DNA of 64,000 bases from Hetaerina americana. Its lineage: Eukaryota > Arthropoda > Insecta > Odonata > Calopterygidae. A program made the translations under genes and the position numbers. The notes beneath the pieces are model-generated. The model worked only from the letters and a program-made list of their open reading frames with translations, did not search any database and was not told where the DNA came from. Position 1 is the stretch's first letter, and each line of letters opens with the position of its first letter. Shown in pieces: positions 1-11,127 of this stretch. The stretch lies in the NCBI GenBank assembly GCA_022747635.1, contig JAKTNV010000003.1:52983156-53047155 (forward strand). Reading direction: 5' to 3'.

Positions 1-489
1 TAAATAAAGCTTTGATCTCAGTGACGCTAAGAATTGCAATACTTTATATTGAGGGGTGTGCAGTGGAAGGACCAAAGTAATTCCCAGTTTTTCTTCTTTT
101 CACATTTCTATAACAATCCCGAGAACAAAATGCAATGTTCCAGGCTATCAATCACATTTTCATTTATAGAGATTCGATTCAGGTTTATCTCTGAAACAAT
201 TAGTAGATCATCTATTTTTGATTGATTACTCACGAAGAGCTTGTCATTTACTGTATTCCAAATTTACACAAAGGCGAGGTTAAAACCAAGAATACTAAGT
301 AAACACATGGCCCGGTACATAGCCGCATAAATTTATCTTGCTCCAAAAGTGCTCTGCCACCCTGTTCCGTAGTAACCTGTAAACTATAATTCTACTAGTG
401 CAGGTCCTATTTTAAATATGCTTTTGAGAATAAATGGGCAACAAGATTTTTTTAAATTACCAGTGTTACCAAGTATGTTTAAATCCAAC

Positions 490-1091
490 TTTATTGAATG
501 ACTCCCTTTCCAGACAGACAGCACATTGAAACAGTAACTGGGATGTATGAAAAAACTTAAGGGGTAACATACACTGGTGCGTTTGGTCATACAAACGCAT
601 AAATGCTCAGCATGAAGTGTGACAAACAAACTGAAATTGTGTAAATTCCGGAGTTTGACAACATTTATTGTCAATCACAGCAAAATGTCAGAGAAAACAA
701 AGTCACACAGTGCAAAATTTTCCCATGGGATAGAGTAAAAAATGAATTTGACATCAAAATAGTGCCAACACGACCAATTATGATCAACTTTCAATTTCCT
801 CAATGTTTTCTTTAATATTGTTAATTAATGCACCACATAGTGATGTAACACAAAACACCAGGGAAGTATTGATGCCCAGGAAGGGCATAAAACAAAACAT
901 AAATAACAAAGAGGCCGATATGTCACTATCTCCAAACTGGAAATTATTTTCAGAATAATTCTTCTGTCCCCATTTGCTGGAATATCTCACCACTCATAGC
1001 AGCATCTTTCAAAAATCAGTCTTGGCTTGATTCACTATGATTCACAAGTCACTAAACATTTTAAAAATGTCCCACATTCACACACACTCAT
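490..1091 (-). other. Probable calreticulin 3' UTR
   Basis: AT-rich sequence downstream of the stop codon with no other gene. Candidate minus-strand AATAAA polyadenylation signals lie at 664-669 and 490-495, so the 3' UTR would be about 0.45-0.6 kb. Which one is used cannot be told from sequence alone. Nothing recognisable is seen in 1-489. Confidence 0.4.
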
Positions 1092-1118
1092 TTAAAGTTC
1101 GTCATGATCTTCATGATC
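1092..1118 (-). CDS. Calr: Calreticulin exon 8 (HDEL terminus)
   Basis: Nine codons, too short to be found as an open frame on its own: DHEDHDEL followed by TAA. The preceding TTTTCAG acceptor and the phase-0 join with exon 7 support it. HDEL is the ER-retrieval signal read by the KDEL receptor. Confidence 0.95.
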   Translation of the reverse strand, partial: DHEDHDEL

Positions 1119-4100
1119 CTGAAAAGAAAATAAAATATAAAATATTAAAAACGACTGCATTCTTACTAAAAGTAAAACATATAAGGCTTTTATATGCATG
1201 CATGCATCCATAATCAACTCTTACTATATCAAAATGTGTGGTATGATTGCAGCTCTGATCCTTGCATACATTAAAATACAAAAAAATGCTAGTATGGGAG
1301 CCGCGAAAAATTATAAGAACGTTTTACTGCAAAAACTCAAATTACTTAGTGTTTCTTTTTGAGACAGTTCAGAAGTATAATTTCTTTGCTTCAAATTACA
1401 CCCAACCATCACAAAGCAGTTGATAGAATATTCTGGCAATAAGGCTTTGATGTAATCATATCTTCGAAGGGCAGGATTTTTGCTTCAGCACTGTGGTTTT
1501 GGATTTACCTTGCAGTGAAAATAAATATGATTATAGCTGAATCGATTATTTTACTTAATAATTGTATAATTTGACTGCAACAGTCATATTGGACAGTACC
1601 CCACCCATATTATTATCTCAACTTATGGAAAAGGGACCTTTATTTTTCACAGACTCTGTGTTAACTTAAAATGATTATGAAATGTGCAACAAATAATGCA
1701 CAAAAACAAGGATGACACTAGCATTATTGCTAGCCGATGATTAAACTCAATATAATTTTCACCAAAATGTGTTAAGGCAGTTTTCAGCAGAAGTCACAAG
1801 ACCTTAAAGACTACAACACCAGACATCACCCACGAAATGCTCCATTCATGCAAGAGGCACCTTCAAATGGAATGCTTTAAATGATTTCAACCAATGTTGT
1901 TTATGGCATTGAAAGAAATTTCATCATAGAAAAATTATGTTTCTGGGCTAGTGACTATTATCATGAGATTTTGGAATGAAATTGGGATTGTCAGAGCAAA
2001 TGACTCCATTTTACTACACCACAAGGTTATAAGTTAGGCATCAAAGCATAAGCAGCCAAAACTACCCTCTTTATACGTACATCTCATACTTTTCTTAAGT
2101 ATCGAGCAATCTTAAACACTTGATACTGTGAACACATAATACTGTGAAAGTATGATGGCTAGGGTTTCTTCATCACTATAAAATAATTATGCAGTTATAT
2201 GTCACAGGTTAGGATTCCAAAGATTAAAACAATATCCTTACCTCTGCATGGTCTTCATCTCCTGCCTCTACTTCACCACCTTCTTCTTCCTCATCATCCT
2301 CATCTTCATCATCATCGTCATCTTTCTCAGTTTTACTTTCTGCTTCCCGCTTCTTCCTTTCCTCCTCATCCTGCTCCTCTTTCATCTTTTTCTCGCCATC
2401 CTAAAAAGAGTATGCATTTGAAAACTTCAAATTGTATAATACTTATGTATCTTCAATAGCAGAGGATGTTTAATCCAGAATCAAATCTGAGATGCCTTAC
2501 AGCAGGCTGTCGTCCTTCAGATTGTAACTAAAACTCACACAAAAGGCAAAATAACAATATTCTTTAGATCTTAAGCATTATCCACTTAATTACATAAATT
2601 TCAAGTACTCTCCCTCCAAGGTTGTAGGATATGATAAAATTAGGTTCCCATTATAAAACTTACCATTCTGGGTCTCCATACTTGTTCACCTACTTCCTTG
2701 GCATGTCCAGGGTCATCTGTGATCAGTACATTGTCAAATATTGTTCCAGACTTCACCTGCCACAGGTCAAAACCTATACCACATACTTCATCCTTTTTGT
2801 ACAATTCTGCATCAGCTTTATACTCAGGGTTGTCAATTTCAGGGTGGATCCAGGGTCCTTTGTACGTAGGGTTATCAATCTGAATATTTGGAAATTAAAA
2901 TTTTCCTCAATTAAACATAAATGATACAGGAGTATAACTCTAAGTGCTTAATTCAACCTTGTTCAGTTCACTTCACTCCAATATCTACAACATGACATAT
3001 AAGAAACATAAAATTAATGCTTAAGAAAAAATGATTGGTCATCGAGTATTGCAATTGAATTTTTAATTCCTGACCTACATTATGTGAAATCATCCATCAA
3101 TATTACTATCCCAAATAGCTATACCTGTTTTGGTTTCCATTCTCCCTTAAATTCTGGGTTATCAATCATTGGAGGTTCCCATTCTCCATCCATCTCATCA
3201 TCCCAATCTTCAGGTTTGGAAGCATCAGGGTCAGGTATGTGTTCAGGTTGGTCCCAATCCTATAGTATGACCAAATATAATTAATCATAACATTAGCCAG
3301 GATAGAACAAGAATATTTCGAGTACGTACTAATTCAGTTATCAACTTTGTTATATCACTTTTCTATGCCATCACTTCATGAATCTGAGGTTTTCAACAAC
3401 TTCCTCCTTTGGTTTAAAGAATTAACAACTCATTGAAACTATTTGGCCACACAACACGAACATTCTTTAAAAATAAAACTCTTGAGCATTAAATTTATAA
3501 AAATACAAGCATAGTGTGTGCCATGAAAGAAAAAGGGGACAATTTAAGAAATGCTTTTGGACTCCTGGTACAGAATAATAGGAGTACGAAAATTAATTCT
3601 CCCTGCTGTTGACCCATGAACAAACTCAAAACTTAACCAACTCAAGATCAATCCTTTATTTCCCCTTCACTTCAAAAGTAAGTGAGTAAATGCAAGTTTC
3701 CTAAATGTAACGTTTGTGCACTTTGGGCTAATTCTATGGACCTAGAATTCATCAGATTGTCTTGAATTAATGATGGAAACTACAATGGGATATCTTTATC
3801 TTCCAGAAATGCAAACTGAATTTCCCTCGAGATTTTTTCAGGTCGCGCACATTTGACCAACTCGCAATTGGAATTCATACCTGCTAGTAATAAACGTGAT
3901 ACCATAGAGAATTATGGCCAAAGAATTACCGAGTCAAGCTTCAAAAAGTCACATGCTACTTAATAACGATACAGGCGTTACCTTGATATTCCCTCTGGAA
4001 TATCCACAACAGTAATGTAGGGTAAATTGTGCCAACATGTGATACTGAACTATATGAATTTACTGCCACAAGAGGCACGATGAATTTTTGTGATTTATAA

Positions 4101-6034
4101 TTAAACCCTGTATTCCATTAAACTCTTATGGAAACAACTTTAAAGGGCGACTGAGCAAACAAATGATTCTCCAGAATAGAAATAACATGCCAAAACCCGT
4201 TTTTCACCAGAAATCGTACATGCCCTCAAAATATTTTAATTCAGGTCATTTTCATTAATTAAATCAGATTCGTCTATCTCGGGAATATGCAAATATTTAA
4301 TTCTCCAAAACCCCTAATCATTTTGGTGCATGCCATTAACTTCCCGAGGAACCAAGCAAAGCCATTATGCTGAAACAGAGCTGAAAGATTTTTCCCAGAA
4401 ACCAGTTCATCTATCCTCAAATTGCACTCTGGAATGATCTACTGATCGAATTGCTCCCCCATTCTCTCAAAAGGCTCCGCCCACCTTAACCGTACAATTG
4501 ATAAAATTGTTCGTTTACACTGGCTCCTAGAGAAATTTCACCCAGAAATGGTGACACGCATCCTGTAGTATAGTTGCACCAACGATTTAGTTGACGTGGG
4601 TGGGGTACTTTACGTTGACAGGAGGGTACTTTACTGGCGTGTTTGGGGCAGCATCAGTGAACTCAAAACTATATAAATCTAGTTCTGGGGTGGGCGAGTA
4701 ATAAGGAGGATAATGAGTGAGTTAACGTTGCGCAGTCTTTTACCTGACAAGCTCATCCTGTCGCATTCACAAGTGGAGGGGCTTATAATCTCGCTATACA
4801 GCTCTGAAGACTTAGAAGAGGGAAAAACTCGAGAACTGGTTTTAATGAGCCATGCCGTCAAATTACACTTTGGAAAATTTAAGAGGTTAGTGTGCGTCCC
4901 TGACATCACGTAATAATGAAATTTAACTCAAGCACAACAAATGGAAAATAGTTCAATATGAAGACAATGTACATCCTAGAACACTTACCTCGGGCTTCTT
5001 GTCTTCGGGGTCATCGATGGTTGGTTTATCGTCCCAATCCTCGGGCTTCTTCGCATCTGGATCCTTGATTTTCTTGGGTGGTAAAAAGTTCCAATCTCCT
5101 TCCAAAGTTCCCGATTCTACTTTTTCGTTGTCGATGAGAACTTCGTAGGTGTTATCCGGCTGAACAACCAGCGTGTAAAGATGAGTGTACACATCGTCCT
5201 TACACCTAATATCTTTGTTGATCAGAAGGTTCTTTCCTTGATAGTTGAAAATAACATGCACTTTCTTCGTTCCCGGGCCACAGATATCAGGGCCTATTGG
5301 AAATAGCAACACTTTCAGTATACATCCTTCCGCAATAGAGGCACATCGTACTGCGGTTATCTTATACAAAACAAGTTGAAAGTCACGGCGAATATACAAA
5401 ATTAACGGCGCGTTAAAATGATTGCCACGAACTTACCAAACATGAGTAGATACGGTGTTTCACCGTGCATATCCTTGGAATCTAGACTGCAATCGAACAC
5501 TTTCGCGTATCCACCCCCGCAATCAATATTTTGTTCATGTTTGACTGAAAACTGGACGACTAAAGGCTTGTCCTTATTACTGAAGGGTTTGAACTTTGTT
5601 GAAAGGGCATAAAACCTAGCATCTTGAGACGTCTGAATGCCTGAAAGAGGAGTGTAATGAAAATTAACCTCAGGGGCATATAATTGGCCAAAAGGAAATG
5701 AAATTTTGAATTCAGCTGGGTATTACCTTTGTCATCCTCAGGATCATTGAAGAATTTTCCATGGCTTAACACGAACTTTCCGAATTCTACTCCTGAATGT
5801 TTAGACTCTACCCAATTTTTTTCCCATGAATCTGAAGGGCGAGAAAGCAATTTGTAAAACACAACTTGATAAAATACCACATCAGCAAAAGGACAGCATG
5901 CTCAAGGATTTTAGAACCGGAATATCATCTTGAAATACGATATACCCACCATCGGCAAATCGTTCTTCAAAATAAACTTCAGCAGAAACTAAAGAAATTG
6001 CCAGAATGGCAAATAAACCGGCTATCATCTTCAT
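1092..6034 (-). CDS. Calr: Calreticulin, complete gene with eight coding exons
   Basis: ER-lumenal Ca2+-binding lectin chaperone that helps fold monoglucosylated glycoproteins and buffers ER calcium. Joined exons 5950-6034, 5727-5831, 5437-5640, 4989-5293, 3125-3259, 2664-2879, 2242-2400 and 1092-1118 keep one frame through GT-AG introns and give 411 residues, the usual family length. Residues 1-18 are a signal peptide (cleavage SA|EVYFEE). The N-domain has the signatures [13 protein letters not shown] and [12 protein letters not shown] with Cys104, Cys136 and Cys162. The P-domain (about 203-300) carries three DP..KPEDWD repeats and three GxW repeats. Lectin-site Tyr108, Lys110 and Tyr127 and Trp318 in [10 protein letters not shown] are present. 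The C-domain is Asp/Glu-rich and ends in HDEL. Cys114 and Cys311 are extra relative to mammals; as I recall, insect calreticulins have them too. Calnexin is excluded by the lack of a membrane segment and by the ER-retrieval tail. Confidence 0.98.
2242..2400 (-). CDS. Calr: Calreticulin exon 7 (acidic Ca2+-buffer tail)
   Basis: Fifty-three codons of a charged helix ([19 protein letters not shown]) followed by Asp and Glu runs. In the family this forms the low-affinity, high-capacity calcium-binding tail. Ends at GAG|GTAAGG in phase 0. Confidence 0.96.
2664..2879 (-). CDS. Calr: Calreticulin exon 6 (P-domain end and return to globular domain)
   Basis: Seventy-two codons. They encode the third GxW repeat ([15 protein letters not shown]), then [14 protein letters not shown], where the chain re-enters the lectin fold, and the start of the C-terminal helix (KEVGEQVW). 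Contains Cys311 in the EVCGIG segment. Confidence 0.97.
3125..3259 (-). CDS. Calr: Calreticulin exon 5 (P-domain)
   Basis: Forty-five codons in phase 0. They complete the second and third KPEDWD repeats and encode the GEWEPP and GEWKPKQ repeats of the P-domain arm, which in the family contacts the ERp57 oxidoreductase. Intron 4 upstream (3260-4988) is the longest at 1.73 kb. Confidence 0.97.
4670..4885 (+). CDS. Possible first exon of a nested plus-strand gene in calreticulin intron 4
   Basis: A TATATAAA box (4670-4677) is followed 35 bp later by ATG (4713) opening a 58-codon frame ([14 protein letters not shown]...[12 protein letters not shown]) that runs into an AAGAG|GTTAGT donor-like site at 4886. 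If the donor is not used the frame stops at 4913 after 66 codons. The residue mix looks protein-like, but I recognise no family and cannot identify a second exon. A chance open frame is quite possible. Confidence 0.22.
4989..5293 (-). CDS. Calr: Calreticulin exon 4 (N-domain end and first P-domain repeats)
   Basis: Encodes [42 protein letters not shown] and the first two DP..KPE repeats. It ends in phase 0 at GAG|GTAAGT. Cys136 is conserved and forms the family disulfide with Cys104. Confidence 0.97.
5437..5640 (-). CDS. Calr: Calreticulin exon 3 (lectin N-domain)
   Basis: Encodes [13 protein letters not shown], the calreticulin-family [12 protein letters not shown] signature and the HGETPY segment. 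It contains sugar-binding Tyr108, Lys110 and Tyr127, plus Cys104 and the additional Cys114. It is flanked by a TTTCAG acceptor and a GTAAGT donor. Confidence 0.97.
5727..5831 (-). CDS. Calr: Calreticulin exon 2
   Basis: Begins after a TTCAG acceptor and completes the split Asp codon (D-SWEKNW). It encodes the start of the globular N-domain ([19 protein letters not shown]) up to DPEDDK, and ends at a GTAATA donor in phase 1. The next intron is only 86 bp. Confidence 0.96.
5950..6034 (-). CDS. Calr: Calreticulin exon 1 (signal peptide)
   Basis: The start is the first Met of [18 protein letters not shown], a hydrophobic leader directly followed by [10 protein letters not shown], the conserved mature N-terminus. 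The exon ends after the first base of an Asp codon at a GTGGGT donor. The following intron is 118 bp. Confidence 0.95.
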
Positions 6035-6300
6035 GATTTCAGCCACTTTCACACCCTCTCTTTACCCAACGATGCCCAGGCGTGCTGTGTCGACGTCCGT
6101 TTTCTTTAAGAGAGAGCCAGCAGACGGACAGATGGAGAGCTCTCATTGGCGAATCTCTTCCAGCCAATGAGCATTTACCACGCTTTGAAGAGTGACGAAT
6201 GCTTTTTGGTACGTTTTCGAAAGATACTCGTAAATGATAAACGTGAAAAAGTGCGTTAATAATACACTTCCCTACTTTTTTACAGTACAAAATAATGTAA
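6035..6300 (-). promoter_or_regulatory. Calreticulin 5' UTR and proximal promoter
   Basis: The region directly upstream of the start codon contains two CCAAT boxes, one on each strand (6164-6168 plus; 6145-6149 minus), and an ACGT core near 6090. I see no TATA box on the gene strand. The arrangement resembles the CCAAT-rich, ER-stress-inducible promoters of ER chaperone genes. The transcription start cannot be placed. Confidence 0.55.
6164..6182 (+). promoter_or_regulatory. ER-stress response element (ERSE) of calreticulin
   Basis: Exact match to the ERSE consensus CCAAT-N9-CCACG: CCAAT at 6164-6168, a 9-base spacer, CCACG at 6178-6182, about 130 bp upstream of the ATG. In vertebrates NF-Y binds CCAAT and ATF6 or XBP1 binds CCACG; the element works in either orientation. 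A weaker partner on the gene strand (CCAAT-N9-CCATC, plus positions 6131-6149) keeps the spacing but only the first three bases of the second half-site. Confidence 0.7.
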
Positions 6301-7149
6301 CAAACCCTTTGTAACCATCAACGACGGAAAAAATTCTCAATTGTCAAAAAGTTGAAGGAGTAAATACGATTGTTGTTTATTTTTAGATAATTTTCGTTAA
6401 TACGGCTGATGTAAAATTCAAAGTTTTTTTAATATGCACAAAGTCAGTGCTAGGGAAAAATCTTTTTATATCATATTCCATAATCAATTCGCGAAATATC
6501 ATAGAATGTTAAATACCTTGATAATGTTTCATTTGCTGGGTATTCAATTTATTTCCGATCAATTTCACAGGCGCGAAAGACGTTATAATCCTCTTTTATA
6601 TTATAAAAAATAGAAAATTGACTGTCTTAGAAGGTTTATAAACTACGCTAGGAGTGTGGGAAGACAATATTCATTATCCCATGCATCTCAAGTTGCAAGC
6701 AAAGTATTTATTAGACAATGTAATACATATACATTTCTGCCAATGAAATACGGCGTGAGAATATTGCATTGAGAATATTTCTAGAAATTCGAAGGGCCAT
6801 AACATAGAAGTATGAAATAGACAACGTGCTGGAGAAATAAGGACTATAGGCAACGAACAAATTTATGGGGATATAACACAACTTGAACCAGTTAGTCGAG
6901 TGAACCACAAATTCATAGTGAGGTAACTACGAACAGTAGTAATCTTTTCGTTCTCTTCACTCCATTATTAAAAGAGAAATCCTCCCTTTCTCACTCCGCG
7001 TAGAATATCTTGCTCCTTCCTTGCATGCTCGCTTAGAACAGCGTCACACTTTTCCTCTTGTAAGAAGAGAGTCAAAAGACAGCCTTGCAGTCCAACTTGA
7101 ACAGGGTTTTGAACTACGAGGGTATGTGGGAGAAAGCTAGCGAGAGAAG
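6301..7149. other. Intergenic stretch without recognised feature
   Basis: AT-rich DNA between the calreticulin promoter and a LINE remnant. The short open frames here show no recognisable protein. Part of the right half may be further decayed LINE sequence, but no motif supports that. Confidence 0.5.
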
Positions 7150-8710
7150 TCATAGAAAAAGAATATTATGTGCATGAAGATAGCTTAGGTCCAGGCTTAC
7201 TCAACGGTGAGATAGAAATAGCATTAAAGTAATTGAAATCAAGTAATGCCGTGGGGGTAGTCAATATTCCGGCGCAACTACTTAAAGATTTAGGAAATGG
7301 TGGGAGGAAGAGTTTTTATGCAGTAATTAGTATTATATATGAGGGAGGAATTTGGCTGGAAGACTTCATCAGATGAGACGTAGTTCTTATTCCAAAATAG
7401 GGACAAGGCAGCCATAAGTGAGGGCTACGGAACAATAAGTTCGATTTTGCTCACAGTTCAAGTGGTTCTCAGGATAATCAAAAAGAGGATGGAGAATAGG
7501 GCAAATGCTTACATGGACTTAAGGGATGATGTATTTGGGTTCAGAAAAGGGAGTAGTAGTAGTTTTGAGGGGAGGCGACCGACAGCTAAGGTCATTTGCG
7601 CCATAGGGGATGGACAGGAAAGGATGAAGGGTGGAGAGAAACCCGGCGTCGGCATTAGCCTACTCTTTACGAAAGGCGCCAAGGGGTCCGCAGTTTAACG
7701 TCCCATCCGACGGACGGCGTACTCCCTCAAAGTGCCCTCCACAAAGCACCTCAAGTAGGGATCGAGATACCTCTGAAAAATATTCAACACCGCCGGGATT
7801 TGAACCCGCGCCCTCAGGGTGGGAAGCCAGTACGTTAGCCCCCGCACCATCTCGATCCCCTTCAGAAAAGGGAGAGGCATGCTTGATGCCATTGCAGTAA
7901 TGAGGTTACTAATAGAAAGGAACTTAGTACACAATCAGGATAAATTATGTGTCTCTTTCGTAGAGTTCGAGACAGCATTTGATGGAGTGAATTGGGTGGT
8001 AATAATGAATATATTGCAAAAAAAAAAAAAAAAAAATAGGAGTACATAGGATGGATAGGAAAATTATCAGACTGCTCAGGTGCCAGTATGGAGTTTCGGT
8101 ATGGGGAGTGTTAGGAAGAGGAGTAAGACGGGTGTCTATTATCATATGTGCTGTTCAACGTATGTGTGAAAGAAATGGTACAAGAGGCATGGGAAGAACT
8201 GGAGGTAGGAATGAAAGTCGGCGGGGAATGCATAAAATCAGTTAGGTTTGCTGATTACCAGGCTCTAGTTTTTCAGTCAGCCAAAGGGTTGCAAGCATTG
8301 CTGAGTGAATTGGTAATTTAGTGCGATAGATATGGGATGAGAATCAATATAAATAAAACAAAGGTTATGCGATTTTCCAGAAAGACTAAGCTAAACATTA
8401 AATATGAGGGCAAAAACTAGAGCAGGTGGAACAGTTTACGTATCTTGGAAGTGTTTTGGACCAACATGGAACAACAGAAAGTAGTAGGGACGTAAAGAGA
8501 AGAATTATACTAGGCGAAGAGGCTTTCACAAGGAGGGGTGAGTTGATGACAGGGACGTTGAGTAAGGATGATAAGAAAAGACAGTCAAAACTTTGATATG
8601 GAAGGTAGTTATGTACAGTGCGGAAGCATTGGTTGTTATGAAGGGAGGAAGGAAGTACACAGAGATGAAGAGGGACTTATCGTATAGGATGTTGGGTTGT
8701 ATTTTGTTAG
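7150..8710 (+). pseudogene. Non-LTR retrotransposon (LINE) reverse transcriptase remnant
   Basis: Decayed reverse transcriptase read across several frames. Left to right: a segment like GEIEIALK..LKSSNAVG..NIPAQLLKDLG (about 7209-7300), VVLRIIKKRMENRA (7460s), GFRKG (7535-7555), a 0.3-kb SINE insertion, then GFRKGRGMLDAI and a degenerate palm motif FVEFETAFDGVNW (7950-8000), the catalytic region FADYQ (8247-8261) and MRINI.KTKVMRFSRK. The family's FADDQ motif has lost its second Asp. Internal stops, frameshifts and an 18-A run (about 8019-8036) show it is dead. It resembles arthropod LINEs often annotated as craniofacial-development-protein-2-like; I cannot fix the clade. Confidence 0.85.
7554..7860 (-). 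mobile_element. tRNA-derived SINE, family 1, nested in LINE
   Basis: A perfect 14-bp target duplication (TTCAGAAAAGGGAG) flanks the element at 7540-7553 and 7861-7874, splitting the LINE's GFRKG motif. On the minus strand it begins with a tRNA-like head whose B box reads GGGTTCAAATCCC (7795-7807) and ends in an ACT-rich tail near 7554. It is clearly homologous to the copy at 28671-28987. Confidence 0.88.
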
Positions 8711-10331
8711 GAGTCACAAAATATTTATTTGATTGTTGGGTCTATCCTAAACGTGCCTAAACAGGAAGATTACCTAATAATAAGAACAATATATAGTGTA
8801 GAAAAACCCAGAAATGATGCTTCTTAATGCGCGCAAACGATTGACGTCTCTGGATTCTTTCTGTACAGCGGAGGGGAGCGCCGCCGCGCCGATGACATAC
8901 GAAGCTCGGAAGGGCCACTGCATCAGTGTGGCGTTTAGCCAACTCATCAGTGGATACCCTAAGTAGTTGGTCTCGTAAACACTCGGGAGCTATGGTAAAA
9001 ACGAGGAAAAAGTGTACATGGACAGGGTATATGTACAAAGTACATGTAAGTTTCAAGTGCAGTGAAGGAGAAGGCGCACGAAATACTTATAGTTAGCGAC
9101 TTATCCCATAAAACCTGACTAAAGAGCTCATTGAAGTGCTCGGAATAAGGTCCTCAAGGATAGATAATAAATGGTAAATATATTCGACTGTCAACTGTAT
9201 TCTATGGGAGAGGCAAGGGAATTATCGTTGTACTGTTGTGTAGCCTTTGTCTACCTCAAAACTACCCTAACCGGTAGATTTCCAGTACTGATTTTCTACT
9301 GCAGAAGCCTAAGCTTCCTTCTGTCTACATAAAAATTCCATTTACATGTAGACAGAAATAAAAATACCGAGTAAAAATTTCACAATTTATTCATGAGCAC
9401 GACATATGATTCAACGCCATCATCCCCAGTTCATGACGGTTGTATGGTGCTTATTATGAAGTTACTTGGTCGGCAGAGGCGATCAGTGGGCTAGGTAAGA
9501 GATGGGCAGGAGTGGGGGCAAACGCTATTAGGGGTGAATATTGGGAGAAAACGTACTGATTTACGATGGAGACATAGGAGTCTTTGTTGCGGAGTTCTAT
9601 CTCCATTTCTGACTGCACTCCTTACTTCTTCCGACAGTATGCTATACAGGGTGCGGCAACATGACTACCTTTTTTATAAATCAAAACCCCTTTAAAAAAG
9701 GAATTTATGTTTCCGCACTCTGTATTTTTAAAATCGGCTCATTAGATGATAATGTTGAAACGTCGAAAGACGTGTTGATAAATAACTGCGCCATTTTATT
9801 TTTATGTATGGAGGTAAATATATCAATTTATTACTACTGGCAAACAGCTGCCGACTAGAGAAGTCCGTCACATGACTGATAAATCTCTCTACACCTCACG
9901 TCGCGCATTTTCATATTGACATACATAAGGCATGCAAGAGATGCGTAGTGAGGAAAAGGCGAATGTGTTAAGAGGTCGTCAGCAACATACACCACTAGAA
10001 CCGATGAGCTTGGGAAGCCTAGGATCTGGAATATGGGTAGTCAACATTTATGCAACGTGCCTCCAAAAAATACGCGCGTTGGCCAGCCTTACAAATTGAC
10101 ATACACGTATAAGAATGTGAACGCACGCGTTAAATCTCACGTTTTAAAATCCGACGAACGGCTCGGGTTGGGAACGACTCGTGGGTTTGTTTCAGCTTCC
10201 CCAAATATTAAAATGTAAAGAATATTATTATTGACCACTTGCGAAGCCAGTTGGAAGGTGGATTTTCCGCGATGGAAACGCGAAAATATGAAAAATTAAT
10301 TAATAAAGCTATGATTGGAAATTTATACGTG

Positions 10332-10335
<4 letters not shown>
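8711..10335. other. Intergenic DNA, no gene recognised
   Basis: No supported gene. Around 9649-9675 the sequence ACAGGGTGCGGCAACATGAC resembles the end of a DNA transposon, but I found no matching inverted partner. Remaining open frames are short and unconvincing. Confidence 0.45.

Positions 10336-10391
<56 letters not shown>
10336..10391. repeat. (TA)n microsatellite
   Basis: Almost pure TA dinucleotide repeat of about 28 units. Confidence 0.97.
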
Positions 10392-10395
<4 letters not shown>

Positions 10396-10925
10396 AATTC
10401 TATTTCTTCCGATGAAGACGGAGTTGAATCCCATCCAAATGATCAAGAAATAACGTGTGAGTGATCTTTTTATGTGTTCTTATATTGTTTGTTGCTGTCA
10501 AACCAGACCCCCTATTGACTGGGCATTTGCCCTCATTTTTATTGCTGCTTCGGTGAGACAACGTCCACCCCTTCAGCGGCAGTGTTTGTGCACTTCGCAC
10601 AGGGAAAACAATGGCGATCGAATGTGTAAATGACGAACGTGTACCTTTCCAGTGTTAGTGAAGGAGAAGTTGAAAGAAAGACCTGTAGTGGGTTGGCAAT
10701 TGGCCTTAACTTAAGGGAAGAACTAAAATTAGCTTAATTCTAAGGGCCGAGACATTTTGCCCAAAAACTCGTCAACAGGACGGAAAAACATTTAATAATC
10801 TAAAAACTTAAAATTAACTTAAGATTCTGGTCTAATTATTGTCTATACAGGATATATATTTTTTTTCTCTTTTGTTCTGTTTTTTTTTTAATAATGTTTT
10901 CTTTTATCCATTGGATATAAGTTGG

Positions 10926-10926
<1 letters not shown>

Positions 10927-10998
<72 letters not shown>
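10927..10998. repeat. (TA)n microsatellite
   Basis: Pure TA dinucleotide repeat of about 36 units. A T-rich run (10857-10890) precedes it. Confidence 0.97.
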
Positions 10999-11000
<2 letters not shown>

Positions 11001-11127
11001 CTAATGATGATATAGGTTCATTCGTTCAAGGCACAAAAGATTTTATGCATGGTCACGATTCGCATGTAGTCTCCTCCTAGACCTACCACTCTTCTAAGTC
11101 AAAAATGTAATTCTCTTTTCTTCCCAG

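Noticed and set aside
5418..5612. Plus-strand 64-codon frame
   Set aside because: Antisense shadow of calreticulin exon 3.
9649..9860. Transposon terminal repeat and 65-codon frame
   Set aside because: The end-like sequence has no inverted partner nearby and the frame has no recognisable domain.
10336..10998. Possible regularly spaced repeat array between two TA tracts
   Set aside because: The two tracts are simple TA microsatellites with unrelated unique DNA between them.
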